The translations under genes were made by a program, and so were the position numbers. The notes beneath the pieces were generated by a model, which was not told where the DNA came from, made no database searches, and saw only the letters and a program-made list of their open reading frames with translations. DNA of 64,000 nucleotides from Plenodomus lindquistii (taxonomy: Eukaryota; Ascomycota; Dothideomycetes; Pleosporales; Leptosphaeriaceae), in the NCBI GenBank assembly GCA_025504975.1, contig JANUWI010000007.1:1116001-1180000 (forward strand). Direction: 5' to 3'. Shown piece after piece: positions 1-12,541 of this stretch; within the stretch, counting starts at the first letter, position 1; every line of letters starts with the position of its first letter.

Positions 1-1525
1 CCCTCGTGAGAGGTGCAAAACGGTTATTCCACGCGACACGGCACAGACACCAGGGCAACACATGGGGCGACCCTTCCTCAATGCACGTCATTGCAGGAAA
101 TGAAGCTGTTGCGCTCGTGCACGTTTTTGAAAACCGGCTGAACTTGAACACGCGAACTCTTGGTCCTCGGTCGATGTCTTGCAGAATCGCGTTGCACGAA
201 CAAAGTCTGTCTGCCTGCACCCTGATTTCAGGGGCTCCGGATCGCTGACGCAGATGGTGTCACTGCACCATGGCTCGAGCATATCGCTGGCTATCTAATC
301 TTGCCACCTCCTGGAACAGGTCGCGCGAAAAGCAAGCCAACAATAGTCTCGTTGCTGCAAAAGCAAGGCGACGGTGTGCTTGTTTCTCCTTTTTTTGCTC
401 GAGAGTCAACGGAGCGAGACAAGCGACTGCGCAGACTCGTGGCACCGTGCAGTAGCCTGACGTAGGCGCGCTCATTCGCGCGTCGCAACTACATTCAAAG
501 GTCGTCGAGGAAGGAGAGTCAACTCTAGCTCCAATCAAGGTTTTGCATCCGAGACACATGCGAGAGACAATCAATACATGGTCAACATTCTGAAACGTAC
601 CCACTCACACCTGGTGGGAAGCTCAAAACACATTTACGCATTTTCAGCCAATCAAACTGCCGCAACGACAGACTTTTGCAACACTTTTCGGGCTTGACAA
701 AATAATATCATTCTCGCGTCGCGTACCGCGCAATGTATCCAGCACGCCTTGATGTCTGCCTCGAGTGTCTGCGCCGTCCATTGTCCAACGCCAGCTCTTT
801 ACGTCCCCGCAGCGGTGCGTCCCGAGCATGAGCCCGGCTCGATAACGCCCTCTGCGCCACTACAAGTCTTCACCTGGCCTGACACAGCGTGTCTTAACCT
901 GAGCACGACTATTTCGAGCATCACATGTGACATGTCAATTAACTCGGCGGTACTGACAAGCTCGCGCAGAGCACACTCTGTCAATATCACACGTTTAGCC
1001 AACACATGACCTGCATGCATCGATCAGTCATCAATACCATCACATATCGCATTACACCGTAATAGCAATCCCCTCCCCTCCCCTCCACACACCTCACCAC
1101 AAAGGGAAAAACAAAGATGCAAAACATTCAAAAATCATCAACAAACCGTCCGTGTTGTTGGGACAACAACTTCTCATCACACATCATTGTCTCCAGATCT
1201 TCATGAAGCGTGGCAGTGGCAATGCATTGCGTGCTCTTTTTTCTCACCGCTGACTGGCGCCCTCTCTTTCGCTGTATTGCATTGCATTGCATATAGTAAA
1301 TGCACGACAGCGAAGCGACACCCCACAATCGAACACACACGTCACGTCACGGCCTTTGAACCATGTTAGCATGTACATGGCATGTACATGGCATGCAGAT
1401 GCTGTCACCTTGGCTCTCCTGCCGATGGCCGATGGAATCGAATTGTGAACTGGCAGATTTGGCAATATTGGATTTTTTTTTCCTCTCAAAATCTATCGAT
1501 TCATGATTTATCGGTGTACTAGTTA

Positions 1526-1588
<63 letters not shown>
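1526..1588. repeat. (TGTC)n tetranucleotide microsatellite
   Basis: About 15 perfect tandem copies of a TGTC/CTGT unit. The array is uninterrupted and lies in intergenic sequence, so it is likely length-variable between strains. Confidence 0.95.
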
Positions 1589-1725
1589 TCGACGTGGAAA
1601 ATCTGCACAGCACAGCATAGAGTAGATAGAGTAGGTGAAAAGTGGGTGTGAGGGAGATGGTACTTGGACTTCGTCTAGACAACACCACACCACATCTCAG
1701 ACCCGTAGCGATACTCTAGATACAC

Positions 1726-1756
1726 AGGACACGACACGACACGACACGACACGACA
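1726..1756. repeat. (ACACG)n pentanucleotide repeat
   Basis: Five to six tandem ACACG/CGACA units in non-coding sequence, about 140 bp beyond the TGTC array. Confidence 0.9.
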
Positions 1757-2249
1757 ACGGCAAGCAATCGATACACAACTGCATCCTCGCCCGTCGCCAT
1801 AGCCGTAGATCATCGTACTCTAGCCTAGTGCGCAAAGCAAACAAGGTACCTGCAGTCTACCGCCACCGTGCAGAGAGCGTCGTTTTGAAAAAATGAACAG
1901 CAAAAAGGCCCATCCTGACCGCCATTTCGTGCATGCATAAACGAACGCGTGATGAGGGCCTGCTAGCCTTATATGTACCTACCAGATGGAGCGCGGTGCG
2001 GATGCGGGAGAGACCTGCTCCAGCCTGTTGGGAGCGCAGTTTTGCGATTGCGATTAGATTGAAGAGGTGGGTCTATCGCGGGCAAGTCTGCCATGCGGTG
2101 AAAAGAGCGGTCACGGGAAGTGGGCCTGGGGTTTCGGTGGCTTGCTGCGGGCTGGAAGGATCAAGGACATGGGCTTGCGTGGTTCGGTTCAGTTCACTTG
2201 CACACACACACGTTGAAGACAAGGTAATGTTTGTAATGTTTAATTCAAT

Positions 2250-3490
2250 TGAGCTACATATATCATCATCCTTCCAACTTCTATGAAGACACTGTTTGAC
2301 TCGTTAGCGATCTAGTCCGACAAACGAATGTGTGATCGAGTAGAACATTGAGTCGCATATCAGTTCTCCAAGGTGTTTTTCTTCAGTTGTTGATAGATAC
2401 AGAAATTAAAACATAGATTTTTTAAAGTCATCATATGACGGGGAAAGAGGTGAAAGAAGAGAGTGCGAGACTTACCATTACAGATGACAGATCATGGAAG
2501 GAGCGAAAAGTTCGTATCTGCGTGTCAAACTTGTCAGCTTGCGCTCATAAGACATCATAACATCCATCTGGGATGAAGAGGTACGAGTCCAACAAGAATC
2601 AGTCTGAGCGACGTTAGCGATGGTTCATGTTTGTCCACCGGCGGTGTGACATACCTCATTAAATCAGATTGTTTAAGTGATCAGTACGACGGACGCTCGT
2701 TACAACGCCGCCGCTCACACAGTGTGAATATCAATGTTCATCATTTGAATGATGGACCGTCTGGAAGAAGCAAGAATGTGGCATACCTGCAATGATGTTA
2801 GTCAAAGAAGCTTTGGCCGTATCATAACAGATGCAATGTGTATGGGCAATCAGTGATGCTGTTGTCAACAAGTACATCCCCTCCCAAACACCCACAGGTT
2901 TGTACGCCTGCTTTTGATGGATGCTGGTCAAGGAGTACAGTCTGTCCGCCCGACGCATCGAGGTTATCATCAGGAAGTAGGGGGGTTGGCGGAAGAGTAG
3001 ATGGGTCCGCAAAGTGTGTATGTACCTGAAGATGCAACGTTAGCGATTGATCTTCGAGATGTAGGTGATAAGCGTGGGTTGGAGATGCAGGGTCAGACAA
3101 GGCTGAAACTAAAAGCAAGGGTGTCGACATTATGTATTCAGGTCGAGGAATGCCTTTCCGGTGTCGTTTTATCATCACTCTGCGTGGTGGGATGGGGAAT
3201 GCGGGAGGAGCTGTACCTTTTGATAGAGAGTAGAAGCGCGGAGCTGTTGGGTGTGGGAGAAGTGATACTACGATGCTGTTAGCTACGTGCGCGATGAAAG
3301 CGATAAAAGCTAAACCGTTGAGAAGATGCATCATTGTAATTCTAGAGTTGTGTAGTCCTTCATGACGCTATAGGAGTTGGATTGTTCGTGTAAAGATTTA
3401 ATCATCTGCGAAAGCCGGCGAAGGACGAAAGTGACTTACCAGTGAGCAAAGCAAACGCGCCAATACGCGCCAACACGCTGTGTTAGTAAA
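2250..3490 (-). ncRNA. Probable spliced minus-strand transcript, coding potential unclear
   Basis: On the minus strand six RCTAAC branch-point sequences are each followed within about 15 nt by an acceptor, at about 3478, 3270, 3029, 2787, 2605 and 2292. Good donors lie between some of them: GTAAGT near 3439, GTATGT near 2654 and GTAAGT near 2475. The segment 2605-2654 is a textbook short fungal intron with donor, GCTAACG and CAG. The inferred exons at 2655-2786 and 2476-2604 have stops in most or all frames, so a non-coding RNA or a decayed gene fits better than a normal protein gene. A 170-codon frame starting at 3334, with a hydrophobic N-terminus resembling a signal peptide, overlaps the unit and is an alternative reading. 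Exact exon ends are not settled. Confidence 0.35.
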
Positions 3491-4778
3491 CAATCAGAAC
3501 AAAGAGGGCCACGACGCGCATGAATTGATGCGGTTGTTGTTGGCACTGGATGGTGGTTGTAGAAAGTCGTTTTGAAGCTTTAGAAAATTTAGCCTGGGAT
3601 GCGCCGGCGGTACGTTTCGCCGTAGCGCGCTGACGTAATGGTCACCCACGAGCAGAACCACTCGCGACGACACAAGTACTCCACTAAGAACGTTGACCTT
3701 CTCTACTGTGATTCTAACTGGTGGAGAGTGGCAACGCGTGACTTAGGAACATGTCTGATTTTGGGAATCTGTCAGGACTGATGAACTTCTGCGTTGGATA
3801 TAAAGCGCATACGTACAGAAGTCGAACCATTTGTTCCTCCAACACTAGGTAAATGGAATCGAGAGCATTTCACCACCCTTGCATCTAATATTCTCTTATA
3901 AGGAGTTGCTGAGCGTCGACTATGGGCAATACACTCGATGCTATAACAATCCATTTGTGCCACTAGACATCAAGCTGCTCCTTCAAGCAGTGAAATGGCG
4001 AAGACTGATCCACTGGGTGGAGCTATATGTCCAATGTTGCAAGTAAGATCTCCGGTATGTGGGGAAGTACCAGCTATGCTCTAAGGGCTCTATGTGCATA
4101 CTCTGTTATGAACCCAGGTCTCACAGTTGGACAAGGCACATGACTACCCGATATACATGCACTCTCAGTACTAATGTGTCACGTTGTTATCGAAGCGGAT
4201 GCGCCACACTCTGTCGTCCTCTTGCGTGCTCTGGCTCTAACCCAACCCTTCGGGTATCACAATGAGTTTCCGACTTGAGCCAGTCTCGCACGGACTGAAA
4301 CCTAATTCGATGTCCTCGATTCCAAACTTACTGCAGGCTGAAGTACTGGATAACAACTGAAGGACGAGAATGTTTGTATCACAGTGCCTCTCCGTCGCCC
4401 TGCACAGCAACGTTCTCACGCATTTGTAGCCACAGATATGAATCTTGCCTCTGGTCCTGCACACCAAACCATCACACCAGAACACAGCGTTTCATCGCCA
4501 CATTATATCTCCCACGCAATTCATCCCAACCTCCAAGTTCACTTTGTTCAAAAAGATATTCGCAAAAATAGGTATCGCAAAATGATCAACATGTCCAGAC
4601 CCCTCACGTGTACATACAGCCCATATATGCCCATCACATCACATCGAGATCAACCACGCACCCACTGTCCAATCCAACACTCACTCACTCCACATCGCCA
4701 ACCCCTTCCCTCCAAGGCCAGAAAATTTCCCAACAAACAGCAAAACACTAGAATCGCATCTCTTACCCCCCACACACA

Positions 4779-4804
4779 CACGCACGCACGCACGCACGCA
4801 CGCA
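4779..4804. repeat. (CA)n/(CGCA)n simple repeat
   Basis: A short CACACA run followed by five or so CGCA units, in non-coding DNA. Confidence 0.85.
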
Positions 4805-5258
4805 TCCCATCCCCATCCTAACTCCGCGCTCTTAACTCCTAACCCATGCAAAAACCGCGCCTCATTCCTACATACAGTCTAGCAGAATCCTTTGACACTC
4901 CTGGAATACATACCAACACAAATCCTCCGACACACAAGGCACAAGCACACTCTAATCAATCGTACCACGTCCATCCTCCTCCCCATCCTTCATCCTTCAT
5001 CCTCCTCCCTCCCCTTCCTCGCGCACACACACACCCACCACACAACTTAAATCTCAATAGCACAATTCCCGCACAACCCCCCTTTCCCGTTCCCCGCTCC
5101 ATCCATTCCTCGTCCTCGGTTCGGTCTCTCATACGGTAAGGTAACCCTCGTATATAGGTATTGTGGGGATACCACAAGGTTTCGGCACCCACACCCACAC
5201 CCGCATCACACACCGAAGCCGAAACCGAAGCCGAAAGTAACAACGAGCATCGGGCCTT

Positions 5259-5259
5259 T

Positions 5260-5293
<34 letters not shown>

Positions 5294-5298
5294 TGTGT
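5259..5298. repeat. Compound (CT)n(GT)n microsatellite
   Basis: About nine CT units pass directly into about eleven GT units. It is intergenic. Confidence 0.95.
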
Positions 5299-5431
5299 AT
5301 GTGTGCGCAACCGGGGCAACTAAACTAAAACAATGTTTGGGGTTTCTTTTCATTTGAAACGTTGGGATCGGCTTGGGGGGTAGGTATTCCGGAGGAGTGG
5401 AGTGGAGTTGTGGGAGGGGAGTTGGCGGGGT

Positions 5432-5464
5432 GATGGATGGATGGATGGATGGATGGATGGATGG
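5432..5464. repeat. (GATG)n tetranucleotide microsatellite
   Basis: Eight perfect GATG copies in a G-rich stretch downstream of the kinesin gene. Confidence 0.95.
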
Positions 5465-6339
5465 GGTTGTTTGGGGGTGGTGATTGTATGGGGAGGGAAA
5501 GGTGAATGCGAACGCGATGGGTGGTTGATCATCGCTGGGAGTGGGGTGGTGGAGGTGATGGGGATGTTGATCGACGTGTGGAGAGCGAGGGGGAAACGGT
5601 ATGCATCTTGGTAGAGGTAGGTGCGGAGCCTCGCAGTAAAAAGGGACACGTGCAGTGTGGGTGTAGACACGATGGAATCATTTACTTTAGCGCACAGTTT
5701 ACTCGGTCAACAACAAAGATCGACTGTATTTCACGCGTGATGAATCACGAAAGAATTTCTATAAACTGAACTTCAAGGATCCAAGGACTTTCTTTAGCAT
5801 CCGCATCCAAAAACATTTACACAAAATAGACCTTTCGCCCCACGCTCATGCTATGCTTTACGCTAGTGTCACACAAAGGTACGTCCAAGAAATCGATTTG
5901 TGTATAGACGAAGAAGAAGAGGCAAAAGTGCAGAGCGCTCTTTGGGAACCATCATCCACTGATGTAATATACATTAAGAAGCGAAGTGGTAAAATAATGT
6001 AAGGCAGGGGGATGGGGTATGGGGCGTGAAAACATGAGTCGAAAACTGAACTGGGAAGAGAGTGGCAACAAAGCCGGGTCTCTCCAGAGCTGAATGAGCT
6101 TGTTGCTCATCCGCGTGTCTCCAAGGTTATGTGTCTGAGATGCGAGCATTGCAGATCGTAGAAAAGCATAAAGACGTGTCCAGATAGACCCAGCCAGAAT
6201 CGTTGAGAGTGGCAGTGTAGCAGAATGGTTCAGGGTGTATCGGGGGTATGTAAGGTCCTTCCAGTGCGCCGGTGTAGATTCAGATGGTAATAAAGAAGAT
6301 ACAGAGAAAGGGGTAAAGTGTGGGTGTGTAGATGGAGGC

Positions 6340-9300
6340 TTAGAAACAGTTGAAACCGCCCTTCTTCTTCTTGTTGGCGTTGTTGAGAGCAGCCATGCGT
6401 GCCTCGAGGTGGGCACGCTCGGCTTCCACACGGAGGCGGGCGTTACGCTCCTCTTCAACGGCTTGGAGAGAGTGACGTGCTGCACTGCGCTCTTTACGCA
6501 TGATGCTGAGCTCGTCTTCGAGAGTGGCACACTTCTTTCTCATCGCTTCGAACTCCTGCTTGGTCTTTGTGCTGGACGATTCAAGATCTGTCAGAGCATC
6601 TTCAAGGGTAGCTGTGAGCTGCTTCTCGGCGAACAAGTGCTTTTCGATTGTGCGGATACGTGCTTCCTGGTCCTCAACCAATTGGGCATGGGCAATGTCC
6701 TTGCTCTGGTGACGAGACGTAGGAGGAGACGGTCCGTTAGCTGGAGGACTGCCCGGAGGTAGTGGAGGAAGGGGAATAGCAGGCGGCGGTGATGGTAGAG
6801 AGGTGTGTGCCGTACTCTTGCGTACGTTTGAGTTATTGGAATTGGAGCGCTGGAGGTCCTCTCGGGGATCCATAGAGACTCGGGCAGAATTACGCTTTGC
6901 ATCCATGAGTTGAGACTGTTCTCGTTAGCGTATATCAATATGGTGGGGGCGAATTCAGCATACCTCCAGCAGTGCAATCTTGATACGGGACTCCTCAACT
7001 TCTTTCTGAAGCGATTCGCCTTGCACCACGGCATCTTGGAGCTCTCGAGATCGCTCGGTCTGGAGAGCTGAGAGCCGATTGTTCGCAGCTTCGTGCTGAT
7101 CCCAGTTCTGGTTGAGCTGGTCTTCAAGCTCTTGTACGAGTCGGGAGCTCTTGAGTTCCTTGTCACTGACCTTCTCGAGCTCCTTAATCGTCTCCGCGTT
7201 GATGAGCTCAAACTCCTTCAGGTTGTTCTTGAGGGTATCAATGGTGGCAGTAGCCTGGGTGAGCTCTTTCCTCGCTGCCTCCAAATCACTAACAGCTTGC
7301 TCGTGTTGTGTTGCAATGGCTTTTCTCTCCGTGATAAGGGATTCGATCTGACTCTGTACTTTGTTGATGTCAGTCTCCTCTCCGAGAGCAGCCGATACGC
7401 CTTGAAGCAAGTTATCAAGGTCTTCCTTTGCCTTGGAGAGATCGGCTTGTAACAAGTCCTTAGACTCTTGATGAGCAGTGAGCTCGGATGTCAACTTCTC
7501 GAGCTCAGCAGCATGGGTCTTGTGCATGGAGTCCATGCCTTGCTGGTGGATGTCGATGGCAGCCTTGTGCTCGTCGATTTGACGCTCTAGGTTTGCAACA
7601 AGCGACTTGTGGGTGTCAAGCTCCTTCTCCGTTAGAGCCCTGGCCTCAGCATTTTCCTCGACTTGTTGGATGATACTTGTGTGGGACGCCTCGAGTTCAG
7701 CGAGACGAGTTGCGTTATTGACAGCTGTGGCACGATGCTCGTCAACCTCAGCTTGTAGTGCGGCGATAAGCTCGGCGTGCTTGGATCGCTCCTGCTCCAA
7801 TGCGGTCTCAGATTCCATACCCTTAGTCTGTTCGATCTCGGTTATGCGCAGAGCGTGGTCCACCTCTAACCGTTGCTTTGCAGTCTCCAGCTCACGAATT
7901 GTGTCGAGGTGTTGCCTCTCCGAGGCCTTGGTAGCTTCAATAACCTCAAGATGCTTTGCCTGCCAATGAGCAGCTTCATCACTAAGTTTGGTGAGCTGGA
8001 CGTGACGAGTGGAGTCATCGTCGATTGTGTTGGTGTCGTCACCAAGCTGTCTAGATGTCGAACTTCCATCCGGTGAGTCTGGCAGTCTGCTGGAGGCCTT
8101 CAGTGTCTCAATTTGCTCCTGGAGCTCCTGCTCACGTTGAGTGTGAGCTTCCTTGAGCTCCTTGATATGATCCTCGTTCTGCTTGATTTGATCTTGCATT
8201 GACGTGACAATCGAGATATCAATCGGTGAGCCCGCCTTCATACTTGATCGCTCCTTGGTAAGTCCACTGATCAACGTCATTTTGCCTTCCATCTCCTTTC
8301 GGACCAGAGCGACCTCGGCTTCCAATTCTTGCACACGCTCAGATCGGATATGCAGCTCAGACATGATTGTATTGAGGTTGATCTCAAAGTTCTGAACCGT
8401 ATCAGGCTCTTCCTCAAATGTGTCCAAAGCCATGTTGCGGAGAGAAGCAAAGGCACGATTCGAGCGGTCATTTGAGATTACGGCCTGGCTGGACTTCCTG
8501 CGGATCATGTGTACAGAAGGCGAGGCAGGCCGATTCATTTGCGCCTTGGTAATTTCCGCTTTCAGTTCCTCAACGTAGTCCAGTGTGTCTTGGTGTTCTT
8601 CTTGTAGTTCAGAGTAGCTACGATGGAGCTCCTCCATGCGCTCTTCTTTCTCGTCGTGCAATAGCTTCAAAGCCTTTAGCTCCTGGATAAGGACTGCCTC
8701 TGGAACATGGTGCGTTCCGTCTTGTGAGTTGAATGATAGTCGCTTTTCCCGAGTATCCTCGTGGCCAGCTTCGGTCTCTTCGTCAGGTAGGGGTATGTTC
8801 TCAGCCTCCAACATTGATAGCTCCACGGACAGAGCACGGGAAGACGGGTGTTCTTCTGGTTTCAGGCTGTTGGCACCGCCGTTCTCCACGAATGAAGCCG
8901 GGCGGGAAGATTGCACGGATGCAGGGCCACGGTGGCGCGCCTCGTCCACAGTATCCTGAAGGGCCGCCAAGGTCCGCAGAGCTTCCTGATATTTACTGGC
9001 AAGCTTCTCGTAGTCTTGAAGAGTACCTTCGTGCTCCACGCGCAGATCGAACAGTTCTTGTGTGACTGAATCGAGTTTATCGTGAACGAAGCGGTTTTGG
9101 GCAGGGCTTGAGGGCTCATCTCGTCCCTCTGTTGGCGTAAGGTCTTTGTGGGACACACCGTTCATACTGCCGTTCACCAAATGATCGTTTCCGTTCACAC
9201 TTTTACTCTCCACTCCAGCTGTAGAAGGACGCTCTGCGTCAGGTTCTTCAGCGATGGCATCGACTGTGGTATTGAACTGGTGCGAGATCTCACCTGTGCC

Positions 9301-11695
9301 TCGTCGCTCGATCTGTGGGCGCTTGTCGGTGAACGGGTCGCCGACAGACTTGGAGTGGCCGTTGACCAGGGTGTCTTCAGCCTTTGGATCAGTTTGGCGC
9401 ATGGTATCGAGCTCATACAAAAGGTTATCGAGCTTGCCAACGCTACGCTGTCGTTCGACGACATGCTTTAGGCGCTCAATTTCTCGTGTCATGATCTCGA
9501 CCTCTTGCTCGTTCTCCGCGAGACGCTCCTCCAATGTAGAGATATACTCCTCACAGCTAGACTCATTCTCGCGAGCTCTCTGCAACTTTTCACGTAACTC
9601 GATAATGGTAGTATCGTTCTTCTCGATGCCGTTGGCGGAGTTGTCGATCTGGCTCTCGAGCGACTTGACGTACTCCTCGTTGTTCGCGTCACGGTCCATG
9701 GCTTTCTGAATGCGTGCCTGCAACTGGGAGTTCTGGCTTTCAAGAATGGCAATACGGGTCTCTCTTTCCATGAGGTCACTCTCCTGAGCAGACAGCGATG
9801 TTCGAGTATTTTGGAGTGAAGACTCCAATGTCTGGATAGTCTTCTCATACTCAAGGACCACAGACTCAACAGCTTCCGCAAAAGAGTTTGAGCGCTTCAA
9901 ACGCTCAAGCGCCGAGTCTCCGATGGCGTCTTTGAGCATTGGTGTCTCTGCCTCGTTGTTGTCACGAGCCTTGGTAATCTCTGAGATCAACTTGGCGTGA
10001 CGAGCGTTCAGAGCATTATAATTCTCCTGGATGTCGAGTAGTTGATTTTGCAGTTCCATCTCACGCTCCTCTTGTCGTTCATCGCGTTCCTGAGGGCTGG
10101 CTTTCTTCCGATCAGTGCGCTCCGAGATGCGGATTTGGTCACGGAGAAATTGTACTTCGGCACGGAGACGGTCGATTGCTGCCTGCTTGTCGCTGTCATC
10201 ATGAACTTGCTGGATCTGTGGCTTGACTTGTATGGCGCGAGCGCGTTGCGCGTACTGGACGGTATTGAGGGTCTCGCTCAGGTGGAACTCTGCAGGGTTG
10301 ACACAAGCAATCATGTATGTGATGGCGTTGCCGCCGAGGGAATCTTGTAGGAGACGCGTAAGTCGAGAATCGCGGTAGGAAACGTATCCACCCTGCGAGC
10401 GAGCAGACAGCTGCGAGATGACCTTGCCCAGACTTGCCAGTCCAGCATTGATCGAAATGCCTTCTTTTGCCCTCTCGCCTTGCGCGCCTGTGTTCTTAAG
10501 TCTTTCACTTCCAGCCAGGTCCACAAAGTGCAGCTTGCTGTCGACTGTAATCCAGCTTTCATTTGATGAGCCAGACATCATCTCAATGGGCACTGAGCGA
10601 CGCTTCTCGCGATTTGCCGTTGGTACTGGGGATGATTTCTTTTGCACGAGGTTTAGACTGAAGACAGCATGCGAACGCGAGGATTTGGCGTTCACAGCCG
10701 TGGCGTCGGTTTGTCGGATGGCGGAGCCGAAGTTCAGCGCACTCAACAAATCATCGACCGAGTTGATGGCCATTTGTGTAAGTCCAGTAAGTAGGATGCG
10801 GCCATCCCTGTCTTCCCGAATGTTGACCTGGGGTCGTTCGCCGAGCGAGACGTGTTCTGGAAGGAGCAGATCGCGGAGATGCTCGTTGTAGATCTAGGCA
10901 CGTCAGCACATGGATTTCGTCGTTATTAGCATTCGACCTACTTCGACGTATGTTGCTTTCAGTTGCCAGTCCTTTTTGGACGAAGACTTGGCCGAGGGGT
11001 TGTGCAGGCCGGAGAGACGGCTTGGGACGCGAATGCCTGATGAAGAAGCTCGGTTGCTGGAGCCTTCGAGCTTGTCGAAGAGCAATGCTGCAGCACGGGG
11101 AATGATGCCTGCAATCAAATCAGTAGGCTATTCACCTGGACTTTATGGTGCTGCACCTACCCATGACGTTTGCGTCTGCCTGGTCGCGCGGGCCTGTTGT
11201 GCCCATGGTGTAGGACTTGCCCGCACCAGACTGTCCATAGGCGAGTATGGAAACATTGTAGCCCTGGACAAAAGAGTTGACGCTATCGGTCATGTACTCG
11301 AAGATGCCCTCCTGGTCAACGTCCTCTCCAAAGACACGATCGAAAACGAAGACCTTCCTGCCGCCAGAAGCGTCGACGGCCAGACTCGAGGGCGACGTGA
11401 CATGGCATGTGGCTGAGCGGAATCGCTGTGGGATCAGTTCATAGCCAGGCTCACCGGCCTGTAATGGGGGTCGGACCCTGACAACTGTGGAGCATGTTAG
11501 TTTTGCTCGGAATGCAGTGTGTGCTTGTAGCGTACCAACTTTGACGGCCGTCTTGCTGTCTTCGTCTGAGGCTCTGCTTCCGCCGCCCTGCTTGCTGCTG
11601 ATGCTCATGCGACTGGAGCTGCGGTTGGAGCGGATCATGGCGCTCATGGGCCTGGGGACGCCATGGGCGGGCGATGCTGGCGGCGAGGTTGCCAT
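6340..11695 (-). CDS. Kinesin motor protein with long coiled coil, kinesin-4-like
   Basis: Plus-end microtubule motor by family. Five exons keep one frame: 11695-11536, 11484-11161, 11108-10942, 10893-6964 and 6915-6340, giving 1718 aa. The N-terminal motor begins at VRVRPP (residues 55-60). It has the P-loop GQSGAGKS (137-144), then IYNEHLRDLL, SSRSH (switch I), VDLAGSERL (switch II) and YRDSRLTRLLQDSLGGN. The motor ends near residue 430. Heptad-rich coiled coil fills most of the remainder, followed by a proline-rich linker and a final coiled-coil block ending KKKKGGFNCF. No FHA or PH domain is visible, which argues against kinesin-3. The motor motifs and the very long stalk resemble kinesin-4 (KIF4/KIF21), but the subfamily call is an inference. 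All four introns have clean branch points, for example CGCTAACG in the last one. Confidence 0.9.
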
Positions 11696-12516
11696 TGGGT
11701 GCGGCCGTCAGGTAGCCCCGGTCTGCATTCGTGTCGTCGTCTTGTGCGGCGCGCTAAGAGGGCGCGTTGCGCGAGGGCGTGGTCGCAGGTGGTGTGGTGA
11801 CGGTGAAGGGCAGGCAGGTCTGTGGCCGTTGGACTGGCGCGGGCTGTGGGTAAGAATGAGGGCCACTGTTATTGTGCATGCAGTGCAGCGAGCGCAGCGC
11901 AGTGCAGTGCCGTGCAGTGCAGCCAGACGGGCAAAGGTCCAAAGCGGATGGCGAACAAATGTCCAGGTCAAGCCATTACTCGGTCCAGGGGCTCTTCCCG
12001 CGCACGGGCACAGGTGCATCCACCAGTCTCTGCTCCCCAGCCATGCCCGCCGCAAGAGACGCTTCAGCCTGCTGCAAGGTCAAGGGGACTTTGACTCTGG
12101 ATGCCACCAACGTGACCAGCCTCCAGTACACGCTCGTAGACTACGTGTATGTACCCTGCTCTGCAGCTACACAGTACACCTGCACGCATGCCTGAGCCCA
12201 CCCACCCTCTGCTATATGGACTGAAGTTTGTTTTGATCCTTTGGGCGCTCGCCCCATCTCGTTGCATATTACTGAACCGCTTCACCGCGAGACTGCCGCT
12301 TCACATATGCGATCGACGACTGCTCTTGCGCAAACCTCTCTAGCCCCATTGGGCGCCAGCACGTCCACCTCAGCAACCCAGCAACCTGACCATCTCAATC
12401 TCAATCTCCGTCCACGGGCAGCCTTGACGTGAGCCATGTTACCTACAAGGGTCCGGCAGTCCAGGCGGTAGTCTGTACGAGTCCTCCGTCACACCACACT
12501 GGCCGCCCATGAACCA

Positions 12517-12541
12517 AATGCAAATGCAAATGCAAATGCAA
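12517..12541. repeat. (ATGCAA)n hexanucleotide repeat
   Basis: Four tandem copies of ATGCAA in the gene-poor region. Confidence 0.9.

Larger units (their letters stand above)
1..2290. other. Left-edge region without a supported gene
   Basis: Only short overlapping open frames on both strands, with no recognisable domain and no consistent intron structure. The second half carries simple repeats, listed separately. Two copies of a 10-bp palindrome, CATGTACATG, lie side by side at 1370-1379 and 1381-1390. No tRNA-like or rRNA-like sequence was noticed. The stretch could hold promoter or untranslated sequence for a gene beyond the left edge. Confidence 0.5.
3491..6339. other. Intergenic region with pyrimidine-rich and simple-repeat DNA
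   Basis: No frame shows a domain or credible gene structure. The middle (about 4400-5140) is rich in CCA/CAC/TCC on the plus strand, which produces long low-complexity frames rather than real proteins. The stretch 5950-6339 lies just past the kinesin stop codon and is probably its 3' untranslated region. Confidence 0.5.

Noticed and set aside
4384..5139. Two plus-strand frames rich in His/Pro/Thr
   Set aside because: Produced by CCA/CAC/TCC-rich simple DNA; no domain or splice structure.
11487..12224. 245-codon plus-strand frame as a gene
   Set aside because: It is antisense to the kinesin first exons and has no domain; repeats near 11.9 kb keep it open.
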